Below, one piece after another: positions 6,510 through 19,155 of a DNA stretch of 64,000 nt (its first letter is position 1; each line of letters begins with the position of its first letter). The notes under the pieces were generated by a model that saw only the letters and a list, made by a program, of their open reading frames with translations, searched no databases and was not told the DNA's origin. The position numbers and the translations under genes were made by a program. The stretch is from Gammaproteobacteria bacterium (lineage in GTDB: Bacteria > Gemmatimonadota > Gemmatimonadetes > Longimicrobiales > Gaopeijiaceae): positions 1-64,000 of the forward strand of contig JAPPJO010000088.1 in the NCBI GenBank assembly GCA_028820325.1, given 5' to 3'.

Positions 6510-9122
6510 TCAGCGTGTCTGCGGCGCGTTCATCTGCAACGGGATGATGTCCACGTCCCAGCGGGTGTCGCCCAGCAGGTGCTTCACGAAGTACTCGGCG
6601 CGCAGCCAGAACCAGTAGTCGCTCATGTCGCCGAAGCCGTGGCGCTGGCCCGGGAAGATGAAGAAGTCGAAGCGCTTGTTGGCGCGGATGAGGGCCTCCG
6701 CCATGCGGAAGGTGCCGGCGTGGTGCACGTTGTTGTCGTTGTCGCCGGTGGTGAGCAGGAGGTGGCCCTTGAGGTTGGCGGCGAGGTCGGAGTTGCGCTC
6801 GATGTCGTATTCGAAGCTCACATTGCCCTCGTCGTCCACGACCTCCTTCACGCCGTGGTGGGTCTCCGACCAGGACCGGTTGTACACGTCGTTGTTGTGG
6901 TTGCCCGCCGACGACACCGCCACCTTGAAGAAGTCGGGATAGACGAGCATGGCCGCGGTGGACATGAAGCCGCCGCCGGAATGGCCGTATATTCCCACTT
7001 TGTCTATGTCTATAAAGTCGTGGCGGTCGGCCAACTGTTCGATGACTGCTTTCTTGTCAGCCAGTCCATAGTCGCGCAGGTCGCCATATCCATAGTTGTG
7101 GTACCACTTTGAGCGATCGGGGTGGCCGCCCCGGTTCCCCATGGTCACGACGATCATGCCGAACTGCGCGAGCGCCTGCTCGTACGGGTTGGCCGACCAC
7201 GACTTCGACACCGACTCGGTCTGCGGTCCCGGATAGACGTACGCCACAATGGGATACGTCTTCGAAGGATCGAAGTCGTAGGGCTTGTACATCACCCCGT
7301 AGATGTCGGTTACGCCGTCCGCGGCTTCCACCTGGTAGGGCTCGGGGAAGTGGTATCCGGCCGCATCCAGGGCCCCGAAGTCGGCTTCGCCCAGGTCCAT
7401 GATGCGCTGGCCCGAGGCGTCGAACAGCGCGGATGTGGGAGCCGTGTTCACGCGCGAGTAGTTGCTGACGAAGTAGCGGTTCGACTCACCCATCTCGGAC
7501 TGGAAGTCGAAGTTCCCGGGGTTCAGCAGCGTGAGCCCGGTCCCGTTCAAGCTCACCCGATAGAGGTGCGCGTAGTAGGGATCCTCGCCCTCCTCCCGGC
7601 CCTGCCCGGTGAAGAAGACGAAGCCGCGCGCCTCGTCCACGCCGACGATGCCGTCCACGTGCCAGGGCCCCTCGGTGAGCCGCTGCCTCAGTTCCCCGTC
7701 GGGCCCGTACAGGTAGAGGTGGGCCCAGCCGTCCCGCTCCGACCACCACAGGATGTCGCCGCCCGCGAGCATCTCGACCGGGCGCGTCTCGATGTATGTG
7801 TTCAGGCTGTCCACGAAGAGCATGCGCGCGTTGCCCGTGCCGGCGTCCGCAACCATGACCGCGGCCCGGTGCCGGTCCCGGCTCAGGCGCACGAAGTAGA
7901 GCTCCTCCGAGTCGTCGGAGATCCACAGCGAGCGGTCAGGTTCCTCGGAGTCCGGGTAGTCGAACTGACGCTGCGTCGTGATGCGCAGATCCTCGTCCTT
8001 CCAGGGCTCGTGCGAGACCGTCACCTGGCTCTTGGAGGCGAGGTCATAGACGATGATCTCCTCCTGGGTCACCGACTCCTCCCCGGCCATCTCATAGGAG
8101 TAGGTCTCGAGCTCCGGGCGGTCGTTGCCATTCCCCACCACGTGCACGACCCAGAGCTCGCCGACCTCGCGGTTGTCGCGCCGGATCAGCGCAAAGCGCT
8201 CCGAGTCCTTGGCCCACGAGATCGACGCCGCCTTGCGGTCATCCTTCTCCTCCTCGAGGGAGACGTTGGTCTCGCCGCGGCCGGTGTAGTTGGCCTCGTA
8301 GGTGTAGTACTGCTCGCCGTCGGTGGTGAGTTGGGTCTCGGTGACCTCGACATCGTCCTCGGCGTCGTCGGCTTCGTCCCCGGACTTGGCCCGGCGGGCC
8401 TCGAGAATCTGCTCGTAGTCGTCGCCGCTCATCATGAACAGGTTGTGGTCGCGGGCGAAGACCACGGTCTGGCCGTCAGGGGACACGCTGGCCCAGTCCG
8501 GATGATTGTCGGGCGCCTCGTAGTCCTCGAGCTCACGCAGCGTCCGGGTCGACACCGTGTACTCGAAGTGGTGCACGCGCTTGCGGGTCGAACTGCCCGA
8601 GTCGTCCTCCTCCTCGTCCTGATCCTCCTCCACTTCCTCGTCCTCATCCTCCACCTCCTCGTCCTGCGAGGATTCCACCTCGAAGTGGAGGATGTTGTCG
8701 CTGATGAAGCGGATGTTACGGATGGGCAGATGCTGCCCGTCCCACGGATCGCGGGTGATGCGCGTCAGTTCGGCGGCGATGCGGTCGTTGTCGAAGAGCA
8801 GGGTGCGCGATCCGGCGCCGGGATCGACGATGTAGAAGAACGTCCCGTCGGCGTTCTCCCACTCGTACCAGAACCTGTCGGTGCCCTCGATCCACTGCGG
8901 ATCGACCGATGTCGAATGCACCATCTCGCTGATTCGGTAGGGCGCGAAGCGGGCGGCGAGCTCGTAGTTCGCCGGACCGGCCTGGGCATCGGACTCCTGC
9001 GGGGCCGGAATGGGAGCCGCCTCCGCGGGGCGCGGCGCGAGCGCGATGAGCATGAGGAGGGGCGAAAACGCGCGCGGCGCGGGCGAAATCGGACGGGAGA
9101 GAAACCTGACGATGGCGTTCAT
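6510..9122 (-). CDS. S9 dipeptidyl-peptidase-IV-like peptidase with acidic insertion
   Basis: The protein has 870 residues from the ATG at 9122; the frame is open further upstream but residues 1-36 form the signal sequence. An eight-bladed DPP-IV-type propeller occupies about residues 60-610. The alpha/beta-hydrolase domain follows, with nucleophile S715 in GHSGGG, an Asp in TGDNDNNVHH and a His in GQRHGFGD. It should release X-Pro or X-Ala dipeptides from peptides in the periplasm. Residues 153-174 are an almost pure Glu/Asp run inserted in the propeller (see findings), and a second acidic patch follows near residue 275. It is separated from the SnoaL-like gene by 84 bases on the same strand. 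Confidence 0.92.
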   Translation of the reverse strand: MNAIVRFLSRPISPAPRAFSPLLMLIALAPRPAEAAPIPAPQESDAQAGPANYELAARFAPYRISEMVHSTSVDPQWIEGTDRFWYEWENADGTFFYIVDPGAGSRTLLFDNDRIAAELTRITRDPWDGQHLPIRNIRFISDNILHFEVESSQDEEVEDEDEEVEEDQDEEEDDSGSSTRKRVHHFEYTVSTRTLRELEDYEAPDNHPDWASVSPDGQTVVFARDHNLFMMSGDDYEQILEARRAKSGDEADDAEDDVEVTETQLTTDGEQYYTYEANYTGRGETNVSLEEEKDDRKAASISWAKDSERFALIRRDNREVGELWVVHVVGNGNDRPELETYSYEMAGEESVTQEEIIVYDLASKSQVTVSHEPWKDEDLRITTQRQFDYPDSEEPDRSLWISDDSEELYFVRLSRDRHRAAVMVADAGTGNARMLFVDSLNTYIETRPVEMLAGGDILWWSERDGWAHLYLYGPDGELRQRLTEGPWHVDGIVGVDEARGFVFFTGQGREEGEDPYYAHLYRVSLNGTGLTLLNPGNFDFQSEMGESNRYFVSNYSRVNTAPTSALFDASGQRIMDLGEADFGALDAAGYHFPEPYQVEAADGVTDIYGVMYKPYDFDPSKTYPIVAYVYPGPQTESVSKSWSANPYEQALAQFGMIVVTMGNRGGHPDRSKWYHNYGYGDLRDYGLADKKAVIEQLADRHDFIDIDKVGIYGHSGGGFMSTAAMLVYPDFFKVAVSSAGNHNNDVYNRSWSETHHGVKEVVDDEGNVSFEYDIERNSDLAANLKGHLLLTTGDNDNNVHHAGTFRMAEALIRANKRFDFFIFPGQRHGFGDMSDYWFWLRAEYFVKHLLGDTRWDVDIIPLQMNAPQTR

Positions 9123-9348
9123 GGTAGGGCTCTGTTCGGATGGAGGGACGACACGGCGGTTGCCCGGGACAGTGGTGCACAAGTGAATCCGTCGCCGAAA
9201 GCGGGGCAAGGGCGTTGAGGCTCACCTCGATGGGCCCGGGGAAGACCGGTCGGGGAACCATCCCGCGGGTTCATGCGATAAACGAGTCGCGCGCGGGCGC
9301 TTCGAGCCGCGGCGCCGGCGCCGGTTTCCTCGAACGGGGCGGGAAGGC

Positions 9349-9681
9349 ATGGAAGCGGAAATCCTGATCGTGCTGGTATCCGTCTTCGTCACCGGCGGCA
9401 TGATCGGCGCGGCCGGCATCCTCCTCGCCCAGTTCTTCATGCGCCGCATTCCGGGAGTGAGCGCAACCGGCGCCCCGACCCGTGCCGAACTCGAGGGAAT
9501 CCGCCGCGACGTAACCGAGATCGCCTACCACCTGGGGTCGGTGGAGGAGCGCCTCGACTTCGCGGAACAGCTGCTGGGAGGCGCGACCCCGACCGAGGTG
9601 CCCAGGGCCGTGACGAAGAAGGCGGAGGGTATCGCGCGCGTGTCCGGCGGGCCCGGAGGTGGCGGCACCCCCGCGGGTTGA
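9349..9681 (+). CDS. Small membrane protein with coiled-coil segment
   Basis: The 110-residue protein has one N-terminal transmembrane helix (about residues 5-30, ILIVLVSVFVTGGMIGAAG). It is followed by a charged helical stretch (about residues 46-78, RAELEGIRRDVTEIAYHLGS) that looks like a short coiled coil, and a Gly/Pro-rich tail. GGGAAGG precedes the ATG. I know of no assigned function. Its place between an S9 and an M28 peptidase gene does not suggest one, although this type of small protein is common beside peptidase genes in this phylum (recollection, not checked). Confidence 0.65.
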   Translation: MEAEILIVLVSVFVTGGMIGAAGILLAQFFMRRIPGVSATGAPTRAELEGIRRDVTEIAYHLGSVEERLDFAEQLLGGATPTEVPRAVTKKAEGIARVSGGPGGGGTPAG

Positions 9682-9774
9682 TGCACTTTGCGGGCGGGAC
9701 GGACGGCAACGAGCGCTAACGAGCACCGTCCGTTCCCTTCCACCCCGCATCCGCCACCCCGACCCCACACGCAC

Positions 9775-11958
9775 ATGCGCCATCCCAGCCGCTCCACGGC
9801 CCCCCGTCCCATCGTCCACCGCCCCTGCGCTTTCCACGCGCCGATCGCGCTGATGTTCGCGGCCGCGCTCGCCGCCGCAACGCCCGCCACGTCCCAGGAA
9901 CCTTCCCCCACCGGCTTCACGGAAGCCCGGGCCGCCTCGCAGCTCGTGTGCGAGGCCCGCTTCCTGGAGCTGCCCCGCAGCGACTCGTTCCGCGAGCATC
10001 TGCGCACCATCACCGCAAACCCCCACCCCGCCGGCTCGGAGGCCCAGCAGCGCGTCGGCGAGTACCTGGCCGGGGCGATGGAGCGCGCGGGCCTGGAGGT
10101 CGAGCGCCACCCCTACGACGTGTACCTGCCCGAGCTTACCGACGACGTGGAGGTGCACATCGTCACCCCCGTGTCCATGCAGTTGTCGAACCGCGAACCC
10201 GAGCTCCCGGAGGACCGCTTTTCGGGCCATCCCGACCTCCTCAACGGGTGGAACGCCTACTCGGGGTCCGGCGACGTGACGGCCGAGGTGGTCTACGCCA
10301 ACTTCGGGCGGCGCGAGGACTACCTGGCACTCGACTCCATGGGCGTGTCGGTGGCCGGCAAGGTCGTCATCGCGCGCTACGGCGGGAATTTCCGGGGCTA
10401 CAAGGTGCTGTTCGCCGAAGAGCGTGGAGCGGCGGGCGTGGTCATGTTCAACGATCCCGGCTTTTCCGATATCGACGCCTATCCGGATGGCCCGATGATG
10501 AACGGGCAGACGATCCAGCGGGGCTCGGTGCTCACCCTTCCCTGGACGGGCGATCCGCTCACGCCGTTCGTTCCGGCGCTGCCCCTGGACGGCGACATCC
10601 AGGTGGAGCGCCTCGACCCGTCGGAGGTGGCGCTGCACACCATCCCCGTGCTCCCCATCGGCTACGAGGCGGCGACCGAGATCCTGTCGCGCATGACCGG
10701 GCGCGCCACCCCGCCCGGGTGGAGCGCCGGGATGGAGCTCGACTACCGCCTGACCGGCGGACCGGAACTCACGGTGCGCGTGCGCGTGAATCAGCCGCGC
10801 CGGCTGACCCGCGCCACCAACGTGGTCGGCACGCTGCGCGGAAGCGAGTTCCCCGACGAGTGGTTCATTCTGGGCGCGCACTACGACCCCTGGGGATTCG
10901 GCGCGATCGATCCCAACGGAGGCACCGCCATGCTCCTCACCCTGGCGGAGGCGCTCGGCGCGCTGGCCCGGGACGAGGCGTGCCGGCCCCGGCGCTCGAT
11001 CATGATCGCGCACTGGGACGCCGAGGAGTACGGCATCATCGGCTCGACCGAGTGGGTGGAGCACTTCCGCGAGGAGCTGGAGGCCAACGCGATCGCGTAC
11101 ATCAACGCCGACGGGGCGGTGTCGGGCGGGCGGTTCGGCGCGTCCTCGTCACCCTCGCTCAAGGGCCCGATCATCGAGGCGGTGGGCCGCGTGGCCTATC
11201 CGGGCGAGGACGGCACCATCCTGGACTGGTGGCTCGAGAGCACCGCCGACGAGGCGGAGGAGCCGGCGATGGGCAACCTGGGCGGCGGGTCGGACCACGT
11301 GGGCTTCTACACGCACGCCGGCGTGCCGTCCGGGGCGCTCTCGTCGGGGAATCCCGGCGGAGTGTACCACTCCAACTACGACAACTTCGCCTGGTACGAG
11401 CGGTTCGGAGACACCGACTTCGTCTTCGGGCCGATGATCGCACGCGCGGACGGCATCCTCGCGCTGCGCTTCGCCAACGCCGACGTGCTCCCGTACGACG
11501 TGGCCCGCTACGCGTCGGACACGCGCACCCACGTGGGCACTCTGAACGATGTGGCCGAGGCACGGGGGCTGCGCGTGGACTTCTCCGCCCTTGCCGAGTC
11601 GACGCGGGAGCTGGACGAGGCCGCCGCCGAACTCGTGGCCGCCCGCGACCTCTGGATCGCGTCCGGGGACGTCGACCCCGCCGCCGCCGAGGCCGTGAAC
11701 CGGGCGCTGATCGGGCTGGAGAAGGCGTGGCTGAACGACCGCGGGCTCCAGGGGCGCCCGTGGAGCCGCTCGATCTACGTCTCGCCCGACCCCTTCAGCG
11801 GGTACGCGTCGTGGATGCTGCCGGGGCTACGGTACGAGCTGGAGACCAACGACCGGGCCGACCTTCCGGGATGGGAGCGGGTGTACGTGGCGGCGGTGCG
11901 GGACCTGGCGGCGCGCATGCGGGAGGTGGCGGCGATGATCGAGCGGGCGGGCGGGTAG
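9775..11958 (+). CDS. Exported M28B glutamate-carboxypeptidase-II-like peptidase
   Basis: The 727-residue protein has the layout of glutamate carboxypeptidase II/transferrin-receptor-like proteins: signal sequence, split M28 domain, PA domain (about residues 150-330) and a C-terminal helical dimerisation domain (about 590-727). Zinc ligands are intact: H369 and D371 in GAHYDPWGF, bridging D379 in AIDPNGG, E417-E418 in HWDAEEYG, an Asp in YINADG and H508 in GGSDHVGF. The spelling GxIDPxxG and WDAEExGxxGSTEW matches the GCPII subgroup rather than bacterial M28A. It should remove C-terminal acidic residues or dipeptides. An alternative ATG at 9853 would give a shorter signal sequence. Confidence 0.9.
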   Translation: MRHPSRSTAPRPIVHRPCAFHAPIALMFAAALAAATPATSQEPSPTGFTEARAASQLVCEARFLELPRSDSFREHLRTITANPHPAGSEAQQRVGEYLAGAMERAGLEVERHPYDVYLPELTDDVEVHIVTPVSMQLSNREPELPEDRFSGHPDLLNGWNAYSGSGDVTAEVVYANFGRREDYLALDSMGVSVAGKVVIARYGGNFRGYKVLFAEERGAAGVVMFNDPGFSDIDAYPDGPMMNGQTIQRGSVLTLPWTGDPLTPFVPALPLDGDIQVERLDPSEVALHTIPVLPIGYEAATEILSRMTGRATPPGWSAGMELDYRLTGGPELTVRVRVNQPRRLTRATNVVGTLRGSEFPDEWFILGAHYDPWGFGAIDPNGGTAMLLTLAEALGALARDEACRPRRSIMIAHWDAEEYGIIGSTEWVEHFREELEANAIAYINADGAVSGGRFGASSSPSLKGPIIEAVGRVAYPGEDGTILDWWLESTADEAEEPAMGNLGGGSDHVGFYTHAGVPSGALSSGNPGGVYHSNYDNFAWYERFGDTDFVFGPMIARADGILALRFANADVLPYDVARYASDTRTHVGTLNDVAEARGLRVDFSALAESTRELDEAAAELVAARDLWIASGDVDPAAAEAVNRALIGLEKAWLNDRGLQGRPWSRSIYVSPDPFSGYASWMLPGLRYELETNDRADLPGWERVYVAAVRDLAARMREVAAMIERAGG

Positions 11959-11987
11959 TGCCGGCGTCGGGCATATGAGGAGGCTTC

Positions 11988-13232
11988 ATGCGCAGTAGTA
12001 TCACGGACGGACGTCGCATAGTATCAACGGCCTTGGCGATCTTCCTGATCCACGCGCTCTCGGGGTGCGCGCCCGAAGGCAGCAGCGACGCCGACGCTGG
12101 CGAGGGCCTCGACTTCGAAGCCCTCTCGGCGGCCCTCCTCGCGCGGATGGACCTGCAGCCCGGTGAGCGCGTCCTGCTGGTCGGGGAGGGCGGCAACCGC
12201 TGGGATGCAATCGTCCCGTTGCTGCGCGCCGGCGTCAGGGCGGCCGGCGGGGTGGATCTGGGTGCGGTCGATGTCCGTGGCGCAGTGCTTGGGGCGGATG
12301 AGGCGGTCGCGGGAGCGGACCCGTCAGCAGGTCGGCCCGCAGAGTTCGCGGCTGCCCTGGAGACTGCGCCGGAGGGGTGGGCGGAGCCGCTCGCCACGGT
12401 AGATGTCGCGGTCAAGCTCCCGGGGGCCGCGGCGGACCCGACGCGGGACAACGACGTGTACCGCGCGCTGCAGGACGTGCTGCGGAGCGGGCGGGGGCGG
12501 ACCGTTCACTTCCACTGGGCCGGCGCCACCTCGTTCGAGATGGTGGAGCTTGCCGTCGACGACCGGGTGGATCGCGTCTACCGGACCGCCGTGCTGGACA
12601 CCGACTACGCGGCCCTCGCCGACGCGCTGGTGGCCTTCGAGGCGGCGCTCACGAGCGGGCCCGTGCGGGTGACGACGCCCGCCGGTACCGACATCACCTT
12701 CCTTGTGGACGACGGACCGGTGACGCGCCAGGACGGGGACGCGTCGGCTGCGCGTGCGCAACGTGCGCGCAACCTGATCGATCGCGAGGTGGAGATTCCC
12801 GCGGGCGCGGCGAGGGTCCTGCCGCTGCTGGAAACGGTGGTGGGGCAGATCGCCTTCCCCCCCGCGCTGTGGGGCGGTGAACGCGCGGAAGGGGTGGTCC
12901 TGCGTTTCGAGGGAGGCCGCGTGGTGGAGGTGGAGGCCGACGCCGGGCGTGACGGGGTCGTGCGCGAGATGGACGAAGCCGGAGAGGCGGGCCGGACCTT
13001 CCGCGAGCTGGGGGTGGGGTTCAACCCGTTGCTGGCGATTCCCGAGGGCGAGGAGTGGATCCCGTACTACGGCTACGGGGACGCCGTGGTGCGGCTGTCG
13101 CTGGGCGACAACACCGAGCTGGGCGGGTCAGTCGGGGGCGGCTACGTGCGCTGGAACTTCTTCGCGGACGCGACGGTGACGGTGGGGGGTGAGATCTGGG
13201 TGGAGGGTGGAAGGCTGGTGGAGGGGCGTTAG
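11988..13232 (+). CDS. M29 (AmpS/AmpT)-like lipoprotein lacking the metal ligands
   Basis: The protein has 414 residues with a strong AGGAGG before the ATG. A lipobox ends at C27 (HALSGC). The body follows the M29 aminopeptidase scaffold: LQPGERVLLVGEGG near the N-terminus, then IPAGAARVLP, FRELGVGFNP, VVRLSLGDNTELGG and YVRWNFFADATVTVGG near the C-terminus. The family's metal-binding residues in these blocks are replaced: Glu of PxGE by A274, His of HIALG by R369, and His/Asp of HWD by R388/N390. It is therefore probably a non-catalytic relative, perhaps a binding or regulatory protein. It follows the M28B gene by 29 bases and is likely in the same operon. Confidence 0.72.
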   Translation: MRSSITDGRRIVSTALAIFLIHALSGCAPEGSSDADAGEGLDFEALSAALLARMDLQPGERVLLVGEGGNRWDAIVPLLRAGVRAAGGVDLGAVDVRGAVLGADEAVAGADPSAGRPAEFAAALETAPEGWAEPLATVDVAVKLPGAAADPTRDNDVYRALQDVLRSGRGRTVHFHWAGATSFEMVELAVDDRVDRVYRTAVLDTDYAALADALVAFEAALTSGPVRVTTPAGTDITFLVDDGPVTRQDGDASAARAQRARNLIDREVEIPAGAARVLPLLETVVGQIAFPPALWGGERAEGVVLRFEGGRVVEVEADAGRDGVVREMDEAGEAGRTFRELGVGFNPLLAIPEGEEWIPYYGYGDAVVRLSLGDNTELGGSVGGGYVRWNFFADATVTVGGEIWVEGGRLVEGR

Positions 13233-13237
13233 TCCAC

Positions 13238-14245
13238 CTACCGCCGCCTCCGCGCCCGCCGCTCGACCGCCATCTCCACGAGCCGGCGCAACTCGGCGAT
13301 GGGCTCCGCGTGGTCGTCGACCTGGAGGCGCAGAACCACGTCGTTGTTGAGCCAGACGCCGCCGTCTTCCTTGACGATCAGCAGGGCTGCGGACTGCATG
13401 CCGCGGGTGTCGCCGCCCGCCGCCTGACCGGCCTCCAGGGCGGCCACCAGCCGCTGGGAGAGGTGGCCGGGGGTGTTCTCGAAGGCGGTGACCATGTCGT
13501 CCACGACGGCGGGACCGGCCAGGATGTTGCCCTGCGCGGAGGTGTAGCGGCCGATGCGGTGCCCCGCCCAATCGCTGGCGCGCGGGCCGGTGTGGGTCGC
13601 CATCTCGCCGCGTGCGTTCATGACCGAGAACTGGCGGCCCTCGATGCTCCACCGCTCCGGGTCGGGATTCGGGTCGGCGGCCAGGACGCGCTCCACCACC
13701 TCGGCGGGCGAATATCCCTCGCGCAGGAGCGCGAGTGCCTGCGGGCCGTAGCTCACGTCCACCACGGCCTGGGTGGCCACCACCCCGACCCCGGCCTCGC
13801 CCCAGATGACCCCGTTGCCCACGCTGAATACCCGCGACTGGACCGCCACTCCGACCTCTTCGGTTTCCGGGTCGTAGCCGACGATCGAGAAGGTCCCGAC
13901 GGTATCCCAGGGGGCTCTGCTGGCGGCGGTCACCGGCCCGCGGACGGGCACCCCCGGGCCTCCACCCCTCCCCAGGACGTAGCGCCCATCCGGATGCATC
14001 CTGACGAGCGTAATCCCCCGATACTGGTATGCGATGACCATGTTCCGAGCGGCCGCCTGCGCCCACAGCTTCGCGAGGAACGGTCCACTCTGGTTGCGGA
14101 TCCGCATCGCATCCACCCCCTCCACCTCCACGACCTTCTCGACCAGCCAGCCGGTCGTCTCCTCGACCGGCGGAGTCGTCGCGCAGCCGCCCAACACCAA
14201 CGCCAGCACGAGCGCCGTCCAGTACATCCTGCCATTACCCATCAT
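13238..14245 (-). CDS. DUF1028 (Ntn-hydrolase-like) lipoprotein with N-terminal extension
   Basis: The 335-residue protein has a signal peptide and lipobox (LVLGGCA). DUF1028 occupies about residues 116-320, starting at GTFSIVGYDPETEEVGVAVQS. The Thr of GTFS is the residue that aligns with the N-terminal nucleophile in DUF1028 proteins. Unusually, the domain is preceded by an extra region of about 95 residues after the lipobox (IRNQSGPFLAKLWAQAAARN, then a short beta-rich part). Unless the protein is processed, that Thr cannot act as an N-terminal nucleophile. GGAAGGAA precedes the start. It converges on the M29-like gene with a five-base gap. Confidence 0.8.
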   Translation of the reverse strand: MMGNGRMYWTALVLALVLGGCATTPPVEETTGWLVEKVVEVEGVDAMRIRNQSGPFLAKLWAQAAARNMVIAYQYRGITLVRMHPDGRYVLGRGGGPGVPVRGPVTAASRAPWDTVGTFSIVGYDPETEEVGVAVQSRVFSVGNGVIWGEAGVGVVATQAVVDVSYGPQALALLREGYSPAEVVERVLAADPNPDPERWSIEGRQFSVMNARGEMATHTGPRASDWAGHRIGRYTSAQGNILAGPAVVDDMVTAFENTPGHLSQRLVAALEAGQAAGGDTRGMQSAALLIVKEDGGVWLNNDVVLRLQVDDHAEPIAELRRLVEMAVERRARRRR

Positions 14246-14302
14246 TGCGTTCCTTCCAGCTGTGCAGTCCTGCCCGTCTCCCAGGCGCGCCGAACTGTGC
14301 CG

Positions 14303-15217
14303 CTATGCCTCCGCAGCTCGTCTCTCGCTCGTGTACAGGAAGTTCGTGAAGCCTTCGTCGTAGTCCGACAGTCCGTTCTGGCCGGTGAGCTTCATGCGCT
14401 CGTCGTAGAGGCGGCGCATCAGGTTCGCCACCGTTCCCTCGGCGGGTCCATCCTCGGGATGCAGTGCCATGAAGTCGTCCCGCAGTTCCTCGCGCAGCGC
14501 TCCCTCCTCGATCATCGTCCGGTAGCGCACCGGCTCGCGGTCCGCCAGCACCCAGAGATTGCGGTGGAGCCGCTCGCAGCGTGCCGACTGCACCAGCACC
14601 GCCTCGCCCGAGCCGACCATCGACAGGTATCCCAGCACCTGCGCGTGCAGCTCCTTCAGATACCCTTTCCGGTGCGAGAACTCGTGCGCGATGATGTGCG
14701 GTTCGAAGACACCCGCGTCCCGGAGGATGGACACGTCGCCCGAAAAGATGTCGCAGGTGCCGAGGGCGAAGGGAAAGACGAGTCCCGCGAGGGTGAACTG
14801 ACGTATCTCCGAACTGGTTTCGACGCGCTGGTCGGTGATGTCGGCGATGAAGTCGGTCAGGTGCCGGTTGATCAGGCGCGCGACTTCCGCCCGCGGGATG
14901 CGCTCGGCGGTGTATTCGTCGTTCACGCGCTCCGTGAGCCATTCGACCTCGCGCTCGCGCTCCTGCTCGGGCATCGGTGTGAGATGTTTCACGTCCGCTC
15001 CGAAGGTGTCCAGGAAGTCGATGGCGCGCACGTTGCGGCGGGCGAACCAGTCGACCGCCACGCTCCCCGCGTAGGCGCCCAGCGCCACGGCCTGGAGTGC
15101 GCGCCCCGGGGGTGTCGCCCCCAGCAGGATGCGCGAAGCGAGCGGCGCCGCGACCATCAGGTCGGTCAGCGAAATGGGCGAGTAGGTCGCCTGATTGGGG
15201 ATGCGGACGGTTTCCAT
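14303..15217 (-). CDS. DUF3810-like zinc metallopeptidase
   Basis: The 304-residue protein starts at the ATG preceded by GGGAGGG; longer in-frame starts lack a ribosome site. It carries a zincin motif HEFSH (H178-H182) and a following glutamate in RKGYLKELHAQVLGYL (E189). The same pattern (HEx2H, G, E, A, GYL) defines the DUF3810 family. Hydrophobic stretches at about residues 17-33, 40-57 and 141-155 may be membrane segments. Substrate and role are unknown. It lies 57 bases upstream of the DUF1028 gene on the same strand and is divergent from metH. Confidence 0.68.
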   Translation of the reverse strand: METVRIPNQATYSPISLTDLMVAAPLASRILLGATPPGRALQAVALGAYAGSVAVDWFARRNVRAIDFLDTFGADVKHLTPMPEQEREREVEWLTERVNDEYTAERIPRAEVARLINRHLTDFIADITDQRVETSSEIRQFTLAGLVFPFALGTCDIFSGDVSILRDAGVFEPHIIAHEFSHRKGYLKELHAQVLGYLSMVGSGEAVLVQSARCERLHRNLWVLADREPVRYRTMIEEGALREELRDDFMALHPEDGPAEGTVANLMRRLYDERMKLTGQNGLSDYDEGFTNFLYTSERRAAEA

Positions 15218-15411
15218 GACCCTCCCGGGGTTGCTGTAGGCGTTCCCGGCGTAACGGCGATCGTTCCCGCGCGCCGACCGGTCTTTCCGGTGCAACGACA
15301 AGCCTGCTCGGCGCACCGGCATGCGCTCCCGGAGTAAACGGCAACCGGACCCGAAAGTTCCTGGCGGGACCCGGTGCTCGCTCCTGCGGTATCGGAGACG
15401 CCTTCCGTTAC

Positions 15412-15417
15412 TATACT
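15412..15417 (+). promoter_or_regulatory. -10 element (TATACT) of a probable leaderless metH promoter
   Basis: TATACT (5 of 6 with TATAAT) ends six bases before the metH ATG at 15424. This is the same -10-to-ATG distance as at the antitoxin gene. No Shine-Dalgarno sequence is seen before the ATG and no convincing -35 hexamer 16-18 bases upstream. A transcript from here would start at the ATG itself. This also argues against a riboswitch in the 206-base intergenic region for this transcript. Confidence 0.45.
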
Positions 15418-15423
15418 GACGCC

Positions 15424-19151
<3,728 letters not shown>

Positions 19152-19155
<4 letters not shown>

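Noticed and set aside
7122..9218. Long plus-strand open frame opposite the S9 peptidase gene
   Set aside because: It is antisense to a protein with a complete catalytic triad and signal peptide. Its translation is a His/Val/Arg-rich mirror of the real codons, without domains or a ribosome site.
15218..15423. Possible cobalamin or SAM riboswitch upstream of metH
   Set aside because: I could not find B12-box or SAM-riboswitch core motifs in the 206 bases, and the -10 element right before the ATG predicts a leaderless transcript.
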